From positions 1,690,249 through 1,754,248 of the forward strand of contig NW_019775413.1 of the NCBI RefSeq assembly GCF_001039355.2: 64,000 nt of DNA, written 5' to 3'. The notes under the pieces are model-generated. The model was not told the DNA's origin, did no database searches, and saw only the letters and a list, made by a program, of their open reading frames with translations. A program made the position numbers and the translations under genes. The stretch is from Lingula anatina (taxonomy: Eukaryota; Brachiopoda; Lingulata; Lingulida; Lingulidae). This document shows, piece by piece, positions 49,381 to 64,000 of the stretch (positions within the stretch are counted from its first letter, which is position 1; every line of letters begins with the position of its first letter).

Positions 49381-49526
49381 TTAAAGATAAACGGTACAAG
49401 TGTAAAGACAAATCACACAGAATGTCTAATAACTGCAAAGTAAATTTTAAATACCCAAAAAACAAAATCGATGCATCCATCAAAAAAATTAATAAATGGC
49501 ATCAATTTAGAAAAAATATTCTTTTT

Positions 49527-50738
49527 TTAAAAATTTAAATCTGAAGGCTCTTTACAGGCTTTACTTTTTCCTGAGTTATCCATGTTCCACCAAGTGTAGA
49601 GATCAGTCTGCTGCTTAACTGGTGCCTTTGGATCATGGAGTTTTTCACAGAGTTTACAATACTCATCCTGTGTATCAATTGAAGAAAACTGTTCCTTAGC
49701 TTTTAAATACTTTATGTATTTGGTGTCATCTTTATCAAGTGCATTCAAGTATTCAGCTAATTTTTTGGGGCTTTCAAAGTCCCTAGTGTTGATGTACCAA
49801 TCTGATGGAATTTGATAAGCCTCCATATTAGCTCCATTTCTGACTACATTAACTATTGGATAAGGGAGGGTTTTAAAGAATTTTTCTGTCATGTAATCCT
49901 CTGATAATGAATTTTCAAAACTCAAATGAAACTTATACTCTGTGGCAATCTTTTTTAAGCAATCCTCTCCATGTGGACACTGTAGTTTTCCACACGCTCC
50001 AATTATGTCCACTGGTATATACTTGGCCAACTCTTCTACATATTTTTCCCTTTTTGATTCTGTCTGGCAATTGCTAACCATCCATACCACTTGTTTCTTC
50101 TTCAGTTTCATTATAGCATCATAATCATTATGCACAGGGCTAGGACGTTTGAAAATTTCCCCATGATATACTGTTATATCAGCATTAAACCTATAGGAAA
50201 TAGTCCAGTTAAAATCCCCATTCCAGGGTGTGCCTTTGATTGGACTCAAATCATGATAACAGGGGCTTTCTAATGCATACACAGCCCACCGTTGATGTGG
50301 CAGTCGGAATGCTGGTCTCTGGAACTGGGTAATTTGGAATGCGTGGAAGAGTAAGGCATCACTTCTGTCCAAGTAACATCTGTCAGTGACAAAAAGGCAG
50401 TTTCTCTGACTACAGTTGTTCCTGTCTAATATGTAGCGTCCAAGCTTAGGTATAAACCAGGTCTGTGAACCAAAAAAATGTGTCCACAATAGAATAATCT
50501 TTGTATCCTTGTTATACTCTGGATAGGCTTGAAATACCTCACTATTATCTTTTTCTTCATTACTATGAATGCATCTCATATACTTTGATTCATTTTTCCA
50601 CTTTAGACTATATGTCCATGGTCGCAATGCAATGAGTACAATGATGACTATGGAAATGATACCAAAATAAAGATATTTCTTGGTGCTTCTTCTCCTTCGT
50701 CTGTGCATTTTTTCACTTTCAAAGCTTGCTGCCAACAT
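49527..50738 (-). CDS. Alpha-1,3-fucosyltransferase family protein (GT10)
   Basis: Golgi type II membrane glycosyltransferase that moves fucose from GDP-fucose to N-acetylglucosamine-type acceptors. A single uninterrupted frame of 403 residues, which stands out in this intron-rich window. Basic cytoplasmic stretch HRRRRRSTKK, one transmembrane helix (about 22-39), stem, then the GT10 catalytic domain: ALESPC (155-160), FNWTISYRFNADI (176-188), VSNC (221-224), GACGKLQCPHGEDC (247-260) and the donor-binding motif LSFENSLSEDYMTEKFF (272-288). Sequons NES, NCS and NWT are present. Two starts are possible: Met1 (50738, weak context) and Met11 (50708, A at -3), the latter giving 393 residues. Acceptor and linkage cannot be read from sequence. 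Confidence 0.93.
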   Translation of the reverse strand: MLAASFESEKMHRRRRRSTKKYLYFGIISIVIIVLIALRPWTYSLKWKNESKYMRCIHSNEEKDNSEVFQAYPEYNKDTKIILLWTHFFGSQTWFIPKLGRYILDRNNCSQRNCLFVTDRCYLDRSDALLFHAFQITQFQRPAFRLPHQRWAVYALESPCYHDLSPIKGTPWNGDFNWTISYRFNADITVYHGEIFKRPSPVHNDYDAIMKLKKKQVVWMVSNCQTESKREKYVEELAKYIPVDIIGACGKLQCPHGEDCLKKIATEYKFHLSFENSLSEDYMTEKFFKTLPYPIVNVVRNGANMEAYQIPSDWYINTRDFESPKKLAEYLNALDKDDTKYIKYLKAKEQFSSIDTQDEYCKLCEKLHDPKAPVKQQTDLYTWWNMDNSGKSKACKEPSDLNF

Positions 50739-52577
50739 TTACTTCCCAGTCCAAAAGCCTGAGTGACTGTTTGCGCAAAAGGAAAAGCAAAAGCGTTATG
50801 ATGTTTAACAAAGATATTGCCCACACACTTATGCTTATAGACATGTGGGTCAAGGTCAGATCAGGCTTCCATTGCACAGTGTTTGCATATCTCTGTTCCT
50901 CGAGCTCACACCCAGTTTGTGAGTTACCTTGAAATCACCAGCCATCAGCTCTTGTTCCAACATTTACATTCCCATTACCATGTGTAAAACACATAGTGTA
51001 GCACATCTAAAATTTAAAAAAAACGTAAGGATTAATCAAAATAGCAATAATACCAGCATTGCATACACACTCTACCACCTACTTTTCATGCAAACAGTGA
51101 ACCATTTCTGTCATTAAATATTTACATGTATCACTGCATACAGGAACATATGTGAATGTGTAATGTATAAGAACGTTAAGCTTTTAATAGTGCCAACACA
51201 TCTTGTTGGAATACAACAAATGCCTCGATATTTTCCCTTATTAATTCTGTAAACATGAAACTTTTATCAACCCAATACAAGGCGTTTCCACATACTAATA
51301 GTCATACTTTCACTACAGTACCTAGTACAGTACAGATATAGATATGAATTTTAAATCAATTTAACTGCAAACGCGTTCCTTTTCTCATTTACATTAGCTC
51401 TAACCAAGACAGATGGGTTCAAGAAATATTAATAATGTAAAATGCTAACAGTAATACAACCAGTTCGAGTACTGTGGGCTGGGCTAGAGTTCGACATCCA
51501 ATCGTAAAAAGTTCACAGAAATCTCGCTAGTACTTCCTTGTTGAATTTCCAGGAGGTGAGACTCTGTATAAGTAGCAATTCTTACCTTTCTTTATCAATT
51601 ATTCAAAACATGTTGACTCTGTGATGGGTGAATTATGTAGAGAGATTACGCGACCCGATTACACGTGCCTAATTATTGGCCTCGACCTCATTCTTCCTAT
51701 ATGTGATTAGTTCTGCAAACTGCACGTTTATACTAAATTCACATATAAAGACTGGAAAACAATGATTAAATCAATTTAAGCATATAATTTTGTAAGATTG
51801 TATATTCGTTTCCGACCGGTACATTATCAAGTAAAAATTACCATTGATAAGCCCATTTATTCTCTCAACTTTTTCTGTGGAACAAATCAGTAATTTAATC
51901 CATTTGAAGATTGGTGTTGTTGCCACGTTGTTAGTTTATCTGACATTTATACTGATTTACGGTAGGTATGATACTGTAGAGACATTTAGCACTTAAAAGT
52001 GATTTTTTATCAAATGCATAACCATAAGATTGTATCCTAAGTGTACAAAAAAGGGAGTTTGATATATTCATATGCCCTGGCGCTGACCAATATTTTATCA
52101 TTTTTCTTAAGTTTTTGCTTCTATTTCTAATTAAGGTTCTGTGTGCATATGGCGATCTTTTAGGTTGCCTAGTGCAAGGTTTCAAAAAACAGTTTTAAAA
52201 TGCACTTAAAAATTGACGTTTTTTTTCCTCTGGCCCAGAACTTATGCCATGAATCCTAACATAAATCATTGATGTGAAAATGATAAAATGATTGATGGCA
52301 GCTCCATGATTTACTTAAGTGTAAAGTTTAACTATTGATTTTCCACTTGCTAGCCAAACTGTTTTTTAAGGAAATACGTTTTGGAAGCCTTACATCTTGA
52401 GGCTCTTACCGAGTCTTTAAATATGCCATTTTCATTATGCTACTGTCATCAGCAAAGTTTCGCCAGGTTTTTCCTGGCGCCAACATTACATTTTGGTACA
52501 ATCATTTAATTATTTAGTTATCTACAAAATGATATGTCCATGTTTTTCGATTTTATTTATGAATTCTTTAGAGCAAG
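50739..52577. promoter_or_regulatory. Divergent fucosyltransferase / PRRC1 upstream region
   Basis: 1.84 kb between diverging start codons. An acceptor (ttctttag, ending 52570) sits just before the PRRC1 ATG, so PRRC1 probably has a non-coding first exon somewhere in this interval. The fucosyltransferase may also have 5' non-coding exons here. No repeat or further gene recognised. Confidence 0.5.
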
Positions 52578-57387
<4,810 letters not shown>

Positions 57388-59035
57388 AGATTCTGGTGTA
57401 GGGTTTTTTTTTCTCTGTATATATATATAAATATTTTATCATTTCTTTGATTTTGGAGTGTTTACACTCTTAAAACATCTGATGAGAGAATATACCACTT
57501 GAGTCCGTCTCATTTCTATGTCTGCACATACAGATGTTTTGGCAATCCATGACGTTCATTCAAATGATGAAGTGCTGGAAGTGTTATTGTGGAAATATGT
57601 GTGTGCTGAGAACAAGTGGTATAATTGTGGCATAATTTAAAAAGTATATATATATATATATATAAGTCTCAAAGAGCTTACAGGTAATCAAATTCATGCA
57701 CTATAGTAAAAGAAGACTAGTTTTATTTAATTAAATTTAACCAGATTAAAGATAATATCTGTGCATACATGCAAATGTTGGTATCATTGCAAAAATGACA
57801 ATTAGGTGTAAAGCACTTGTGATGGATTTGAAGTGATAGTAAATGATAGGTCATTGATAACAGGCAAGTCTCATAATGACAATTTAGTAACCAAGTCCAT
57901 GTTATATTTGTATTGTACTGTTATAGAATGTTATTGATTTATCATGTTTTACTCATGGGAATACATGAGGAATTGCCATCGGGTAATGCAGGATTGTCTT
58001 CTGTGAATATTTTTGGGAAGCAATTGTACTTTGCAGTGGGAAATAACATAATATTGCAAATAAACGTCAAAATAACCCTGGAGGAAGTGGTGATGAAATG
58101 TCAAATTAGCTGTGGGAATTGCAAATGGGTTATTTATTGAAGGTGATTATAAAGAACCATGGTTTTAAAGAAATAACTTGGCCAGATCATTCATCATGGA
58201 CTGGGAGAAACTATTTATACATTTATAGTAGACAAGTAGAGATTTTGTATCTCATCACAAATGACCTATTAAAATCAAAAATTATTCTGTAGGTTTTCCA
58301 TTGAAAATGTCAAAATGTTTTACAGTTTGTAAATATACATTGCTAATTCATAAAGTTATGGTTCTTCTGTTAGTCAGAATGCGTGTTGACTTAAGACTTG
58401 AAAGAGCTCCTGGGGAGATCCCACCAAAGAAGGGATAAATTGTTTTACCAAGATTTAAAAAATACCTCTGAGCTTTAAGTATTTATATCTGTGGAAATTC
58501 TCAATAATGACTTGGGATAGACTGCAAAATTGGGTCAATTGACGATTAAACTACTTGCCTTTCCTCAATTGTAATTTCAATCATAAATTTTGATTGTTAA
58601 TTCCATTTAATGTTGAGTCGGATCCGGGATGTTTTATCCTAAGGACATCTGTAGATGTATCCTATTATAAATTTAATCACCAAAACAATGCACTGAAAGT
58701 TACAAGTTATTTTCCGTAAGGTAAAAGGTGGGTAAGTTCCTGAACTTTGATAGAATTGAAATTTAATGAGAAACTAGAAAATTATTAAGTTGAAATTCGT
58801 AAACTGTCCTGTTATGTAAATCGCGTGATATAAATCCGTACAATTACTTGGAATTAAAATGCCGATTTCACTACGAAGACTCAACATTTTTTCCATTTAT
58901 AGAAGATTGAATTCAGAACACAGCAACGTAGTGTGAGAAATTTAGACGAGGAAATAAAATCGGGCTTGTGAAGGAAGTGAAGGGCCTACGCATTCGTGTG
59001 CAATGGTGTTTAGCAAAAATATTAGAGGAAGAATA
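57388..59035. other. PRRC1 3' UTR and flanking intergenic DNA
   Basis: Non-coding. A TA dinucleotide tract lies near 57645-57664 and an AATAAA at 58059-58064, a candidate poly(A) signal. No other gene is recognised before the right-hand repeat array begins near 59036. Confidence 0.55.
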
Positions 59036-59380
59036 TCGGACGTTTATTACAGTCACGCCATCGTTTTTTTTTTTTTTTTTTTTCACTTCATGGCCTCGGT
59101 CAAAGTAAGCAATGGACTTTAAGAAGTTATTCAGAATGTTACACGATTTGATGTGTAACATAGAACATTATCATTTTTAATCAAAGAGAACTTGACGTAC
59201 GTACGAGATGGATATAATTGAAAGATAATTTATCCTTACGCCACACGCATTTTCGATTTGTGGCAAGCCCATTATACATGCTGAAGGGGTTTTGACATGT
59301 TTTAAAGACATTTCTTTAAGCTAAAAATCGTATCTTAATATTAGTGCAATAAGCTAAATACTTTTAAAGCAAAACATTCC

Positions 59381-59785
59381 TTATTTACTGTTGTATTCGC
59401 CACCACGCGTTTCTGCGCACAAATCATTTATCAATTTTCCTGTTTTGAGATGGTTTCCGAACTCGGTAACCAAGACATGAAAATAGGCACGGTTGATGAG
59501 TAGGGTGTGAATTACAAGCTGGTGCAAGCCTTTGGTTTTACTTTTCTGATTGGTCTGTTGTCCGCGTCGTCGCCGTCGCTGTTGCTGTCTGACACATGAC
59601 GTTCGCCCCATAAGTTCCACTTCATATTTTTGTTTTACTTTAAATTTACTGAGTGCCTTTTTTATGTAAAGAGGCAGGTTGCTTTCAAAATTCGACACAA
59701 TTCGTTTACATTTACGGTAATTATTCCGTTGTTTTTTTCTTCTTTTTGGCCACAATTTTGGTAAGGTTCGCCCCATAAGTTCCAA
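59381..59785 (-). other. Unidentified open reading frame in block A1
   Basis: 134-residue minus-strand frame, Lys/Arg-rich (QQQRRRRRG), with MELMGRT-type segments repeated because of the nested sub-repeat. A shorter, nearly identical frame is at 61284-61601 in A2. I do not recognise a domain. It has no introns or regulatory context, and A3 does not keep it. Probably a chance frame in a repeat or a relic of a mobile element. Confidence 0.25.
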
Positions 59786-59925
59786 ACCGTATTTTTGTTT
59801 TACTTTAAATTCACTGAATGTTTTTGTTTGTTTAAAGAGGCAGGTTGATTTCGAAAGTTATTTACGGTAATTATTCTTTTTTTTTTCACAATTTTTGGTG
59901 ACGTTTGTCCCATAACTGCCAAACC
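59601..59925. repeat. Sub-repeats inside block A1 (GTTCGCCCCATAAGTTCCA)
   Basis: The motif starts at 59601, 59766 and, degraded to GTTTGTCCCATAACTGCCA, at 59903. After the first two copies the same order follows: TTTTTGTTTTACTTTAAATT, AAAGAGGCAGGTTG, and ACGGTAATTATTC. This is a 137-165 bp tandem sub-repeat nested in the larger unit. Confidence 0.8.
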
Positions 59926-59972
59926 GTTTTTTTTTTTATTTTTTTTTTTTTTTGTGATTTTTTTTCACTTTT

Positions 59973-60269
59973 TCACACATTAGCATTTGCAGTAGCTTTT
60001 ACATCCCATGAATCACTAGATAGTTTTTCAATGTTCATGTTACCTGTCGTACATAATGGAAGAGGGTAAGAGTGGTTATGCTTCTTTAAAGCAATATGTA
60101 ACAGTGCATCAAAATTGGCAAAAACATTATTTGGTGCACTTTTTTTTCTGTGTAATATCTGAACATTTGTCAGCTTTGCTGCCTTGTTCCCTGTATGGTG
60201 TCTGTATATTTGCCAGCTCTGCTGTCTAGTTTCTTTAGGAGATATGAGCCCATAATAGCGACATTCCAC
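59973..60269 (-). other. Unidentified open reading frame between blocks A1 and B1
   Basis: 98-residue minus-strand frame. It contains two related stretches (RQQSWQIYRHHTGN and KAAKLTNVQILHRKK), which mirror a short DNA duplication at about 60160-60230. The segment is absent from the other two units of the array. No family recognised. Confidence 0.2.
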
Positions 60270-60947
60270 TAAACAAAAGTATTTATTTGTTTGTTTCCTG
60301 TTAATTTCGTACAGGTAAGTAAGTCATTCAAGAGAATTTCACCGGATTGACGCACTTATTGATTTGATTAAATAAGCTAAAGAGGCGATATCTGTTCGTG
60401 AGATCTGTTTTTCATTGATATTTTAGCTTTCGACAAAAAAATGCTGCTGTTTCGTCTTCAGCTCGATATATGATCACACATGATCAAGGGATATAATAGA
60501 CTTATAAGGCGGCATTTACCACACAACCTCAGAAGCAGAATTTTTGGTTTATATGTGACACTTCTTATCGCCTACATTGAAAATTATCATTTATTAATGA
60601 CGAAAAATAATAAGATACAAAAATCCAATAATAGGGAAAGAATCAAACATCCCCCTTATTATAGGCCTATAACTGCCATAATATCAGTAGGTTAATGAGT
60701 GCAACCAAGATTAATTAAGAAAAATATGTGAAACTACAACAGCTATTGGAGCAAAAAGTTGGCAAATGAAAAATAAAGGCCATTCTGTTTTGTGAATTAA
60801 GGATAATGATAATGGTCCATAAGATATGAAGCCAATCATCGAAAAACGATTGCACAATTCCAAATAATGGTTGAGTTTCACGTCACGCAATTCCCTTCAA
60901 AGGTTAGGTCGAAATTTTTAATTAGGAGTTTCTATTTCTTTAATCAA

Positions 60948-60949
<2 letters not shown>

Positions 60950-60991
<42 letters not shown>
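60950..60991. repeat. (AAT)n microsatellite in block B1
   Basis: About 14 AAT trinucleotides. A shorter tract sits at the homologous place in B2, and B3 has none. Confidence 0.95.
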
Positions 60992-60995
<4 letters not shown>

Positions 60996-61816
60996 CTTTC
61001 CTCTGTTAAGATCAAAGCTCAAGTTATTCAGAATGTTACACGATTTGATGTGCAACATAGAACAATATCATTTTTAATCAAAGAGAACTTTACGTAGGCC
61101 TACGTACGAGATGGATAAAATTGAAAAATAATTTATCCTTACGCCACATGCATTTTCGATTTGTGGCAAGCCCATTATACATGCTGAAGGGGTTTTGACA
61201 TGTTTTAAAGACATTTCTTTAAGCTAAAAATCTTATCTTAATATTAGTGCAATAAGCTAAATACTTTTAAAGCAAAACATTCCTTATTTACTGTTGTATT
61301 CGCCACCACGCGTTTCTGCGCACAAATCATTTATCAATTTTCCTGTTTTGAGATGGTTTCCGAACTCGGTAACCAAGACATGAAAATAGGCACGGTTGAT
61401 GAGTAGGGTGTGAATTACAAGCTGGTGCAAGCCTTTGGTTTTACTTTTCTGATTGGTCTGTTGTCCGCGTCGTCGCCGTCGCTGTTGCTGTCTGACACAT
61501 GACGTTCGCCCCATAAGTTCCACTTCATATTTTTGTTTTACTTTAAATTTACTGAGTGCCTTTTTTATGTAAAGAGGCAGGTTGCTTTCAAAATTCGACA
61601 CAATTGGTTTACATTTACGGTAATTATTCCGTTTTTTTTTTCTTCTTATCGCCTACATTGAAAATTATCATTTATTAATGACGAAAAATAATAAGATACA
61701 AAAACCCAATAATAGGGAAAGAATCAAACATCCCCCTTATTATAGGCCTATAACTGCCATAATATTAGTAGGTTAATGAGTGCAACCAAGATAAATTAAG
61801 AAAAATACGTGAAACT

Positions 61817-62005
61817 CAGGGGCGGATCCAGGGATATTTTCTGACAGTCTTCCAAATTATCTTTGTTAATCCATCCTCCATTTTTGACCGTCTTAATCCA
61901 TCCTCCATTTTTGACCGACAGAAAACATTAGATACCCGTCAATGTAAACTTAAAAATCTGACCGTCTTCCGGAAGACCCAGAAGACGGCCTAAATCCGCC
62001 CCTGA
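61817..62005. mobile_element. hAT-like MITE inserted in the array (CAGGGGCGGATCC ends)
   Basis: 189-bp element with ends CAGGGGCGGAT and ATCCGCCCCTG, flanked by AAACT (61812-61816 and 62006-62010). The homologous place in unit 1 (60731-60735) holds one AAACT and no element, so the insertion and its 5-bp (or 6-bp, GAAACT) duplication are visible directly. Inside are two copies of TTAATCCATCCTCCATTTTT. No coding capacity. hAT elements usually make 8-bp duplications, so the class is tentative. Confidence 0.8.
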
Positions 62006-62214
62006 AACTACAACAGCTATTGGAGCAAAAAGTTGGCAAATGAAAAATAAAGGCCATTCTGTTTTGTGAATTAAGGATAATGATGATGGTTCATAAGATA
62101 TGAAGCCAATCATCGAAAAACGATTGCACAATTCCAAATAATGGTTGAGTTTCACGTCACGCAATTCCCTTAAAAGGTTAGGTCGAAATTTTTAATTAGG
62201 AGTTTCTTTAATCA

Positions 62215-62252
62215 AAAAAAAAAAAAAATAATAATAATAATAATAATAATAC
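62215..62252. repeat. A-run and (AAT)n tract in block B2
   Basis: Homologous in position to the microsatellite at 60950-60991. Confidence 0.9.
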
Positions 62253-62943
62253 TCTTTCCTCTGTAAAGATCGAAGCTCAATCATGAATATGCATTTTTAC
62301 ACCACTTCACTGACTTCAAATGTTTTAAACTAATATTAAAGTGCAATTTTCCGAGAACGAGGTTGGTTGTTATTTTATGTTTTGGTGTCAACAGATCTAG
62401 AGGGCCTAGAAAGTAAATGGAATTCACGTACATGTCGATTTTGAAAACTATGTAAATCGTACGTTTATTACAGCCCCGCCATCGTTATTTTTTTCCTTCA
62501 TGACCTCAGTCGTAGTAAAGCGATGAACTTTAAAAGTTATTCGAAAATATTACACGTTTTGATGTGTAGTATAGCTCATAATGATTATTTTCAACCAAAG
62601 AGACCTCGTCATACACCCGACTCGGGCATAATTTAAAGATAAACCTTACGCCACACACATTTTCGATTTGTGTTTCAAAATAACTAAATCCTTTTCCGTT
62701 TTGATGGCAAGCCCATCATACATGCTTAAAGGGGTTCGAAATGTTATAAAGACATTTCCTTTATGTAAAAATCTTATCTTAATATTGAGGCAATAAGGTC
62801 AATACATATAGAACAAACATTCCTTATTTACTGTTGTAGGCTATTAACCACCAGACGCTTCTGCACACAAAGTGGGCAATCATTTATCAATTTCCCTGTT
62901 TCGAAATTGGTGTGAGTTATCGGTTTCCGAGCTCCGTAACTAA

Positions 62944-63127
62944 GAGACATTTCCCACAGATATTTAGATCGATCTATCCCCCTGGGAAGTCTCACTAGAT
63001 TGCTGTCAGCTCGACTGGCTTAAATGTCTGTCCCGCCTACTAAAGGAAGCTGAGAGCAATTTATCGTGAACCCCCAGAGAGTAAGGTCGATCCAGATGGA
63101 TCGATCTAAATCTGTGGGAACCCAGTC
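62944..63127. mobile_element. PIF/Harbinger-like MITE, copy b
   Basis: 184-bp element flanked by TAA (62941-62943 and 63128-63130). Ends: GAGACATTTCCCACAGAT and, reverse-complemented from the right, GACTGGGTTCCCACAGAT. It interrupts block A3 between CTCCGTAAC and a TAAGA that is followed a few bases later by TCATGAAAATAG. The homologous unit 1 site near 59467 (GTAACCAAGACATGAAAATA) has no insertion. It is the inverted relative of 31658-31871. Confidence 0.75.
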
Positions 63128-64000
63128 TAAGATATTATCATGAAAATAGCCATGGTTGGCGAGTAGGGTGTGAATTACAAACCCGTACTAGCCTTGGGTT
63201 TTACTGTTACTTTAGGAGATATGAGCCCATAATTACGACGTTCCAATAAACAAAGGCAGGAATTCGTTTCTATATTGATAATTTCATACAGGTAAATAAG
63301 CCATTCCAGAGAATTTCACCGGATTGCAATACTTACGTATTTATTTGATTAAATAGGCTTAGGAGACGATAAAAAAGGTGTCAATATCCGTTCGGGAGCG
63401 GCTTGAGATCTGTTTGTCATTGATATTTCAGAATTCAAAAAATAAAAAAAAAAATGATGCTGCTGTTATGTTTTCAGCTCGATATATGATCACACATGAT
63501 CAAGGCATGCCGGAAGGTGCTATCTATAATAGACTTACAAGGCGGCATTTACCACACAACCTCAAAAGCAGATTTTTTGGCCTATAAATGACACTTCTTA
63601 TCGCCTACATTCTGTTTTGTGAATTAAGGATAATGATAATGGTTCACAAGAAAGGAAGCCAATAATCGAAAAACGATTGCACAAACACTGCGTGTCAGAT
63701 AGGCCTACTTCTCAAGTCCTGGTTAATTCCAAATAATGGTTGGGTTTCGCGTCACGCAATTCGCTTAAAAGGTTTGGACGAAAAATCTAATAAAAAGTTT
63801 CTTTTTCTTTAATCAAATTGAAAACAAATACCGTCCCTTTGTTGAGGCCGAAGCTCAATCATACCTCATGAATATGCGTTTTTTAGAACCACTCCACCGT
63901 CTTCAAATGGTTTAAACTTAATTTTAAAAACTGCAATTTTCCGAGAACGAGGTTGGTTGTTATTTCATGTCTTTAAAAGAGTGTTTTGACGTTAATAGAG

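Larger units (their letters stand above)
47415..49526. other. PGAM / fucosyltransferase convergent 3' region
   Basis: Non-coding. The PGAM 3' UTR carries AATAAA at 47989-47994. On the minus strand, AATAAA at 48417-48422 could serve the fucosyltransferase. A stretch at about 48765-48838 (GGCGCATTGC ... GCGCCATATAAAAATAAATT) resembles the 3' tail of invertebrate retroposons, but I cannot name a family. A long-TIR foldback element lies at 49199-49380. Confidence 0.5.
59036..64000. repeat. Unrecognised tandem array (A-B-C unit, three diverged copies)
   Basis: Blocks recur in the same order. A begins near 59036 (ACGTTTATTACAGTCACGCC), 61018 (truncated start) and 62459. B begins at 60236 (AGGAGATATGAGCCCATAAT), 61645 (truncated start) and 63211. 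C (GAGAACGAGGTTGGTTGTTA) occurs at 62281-62395 and 63851 to near the edge. A1 and A2 are nearly identical over about 600 bp; A3 is clearly more diverged. The spacing from C2 to C3 is about 1.58 kb. Units 2 and 3 lack different internal segments. It reaches the window edge and probably continues. No rRNA, tRNA or transposase recognised. Confidence 0.8.

Noticed and set aside
60867-61097. Open frame containing poly-Asn
   Set aside because: Created by the AAT microsatellite in block B1.

Overview
This window is animal nuclear DNA. It is AT-rich, and its coding sequence is cut into many short exons with GT-AG introns. Introns and intergenic DNA carry microsatellites, short inverted-repeat elements and tandem repeats. 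The gene set (a GRK4/5/6-type receptor kinase, alkylglycerol monooxygenase, a short soluble-type P450, SRP72, cofactor-dependent phosphoglycerate mutase, a GT10 fucosyltransferase, PRRC1) fits a non-vertebrate bilaterian. A lophotrochozoan (mollusc, brachiopod or annelid) is my best guess, but no sequence here proves the phylum. I rebuilt exons by hand from reading frame, splice sites and remembered family conservation. Every internal junction I list keeps frame.

Layout from left to right: GRK (+, 162 to about 13188; first exon lies outside the window); a 7.7 kb stretch with the GRK 3' UTR and old transposon debris; AGMO (-, 22090-26668); a head-to-head cytochrome P450 (+, 27597-31502); SRP72 (-, 33670-41169), tail-to-tail with the P450 and crossed by one assembly gap at 38643-38761; PGAM (+, 41352-47414), sharing a 182-bp divergent promoter with SRP72; an intronless fucosyltransferase reading frame (-, 49527-50738); PRRC1 (+, 52578-57387); and from about 59.0 kb to the right edge a degenerate tandem array of a roughly 1.6-2 kb unit that I do not recognise.

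These are ordinary cellular genes (receptor signalling, ether-lipid breakdown, ER protein targeting, glycolysis, Golgi glycosylation, ER/Golgi-related PRRC1) and I see no operon-like functional system. The best leads are: two tandem, equal-length, homologous exons in AGMO separated by a 54-nt intron, which look mutually exclusive; a frame-neutral 54-nt cassette exon candidate in PGAM; a 422-residue P450 with no membrane anchor and no canonical I-helix threonine; and several families of small inverted-repeat elements, two of which can be checked against an empty site inside the right-hand tandem array.
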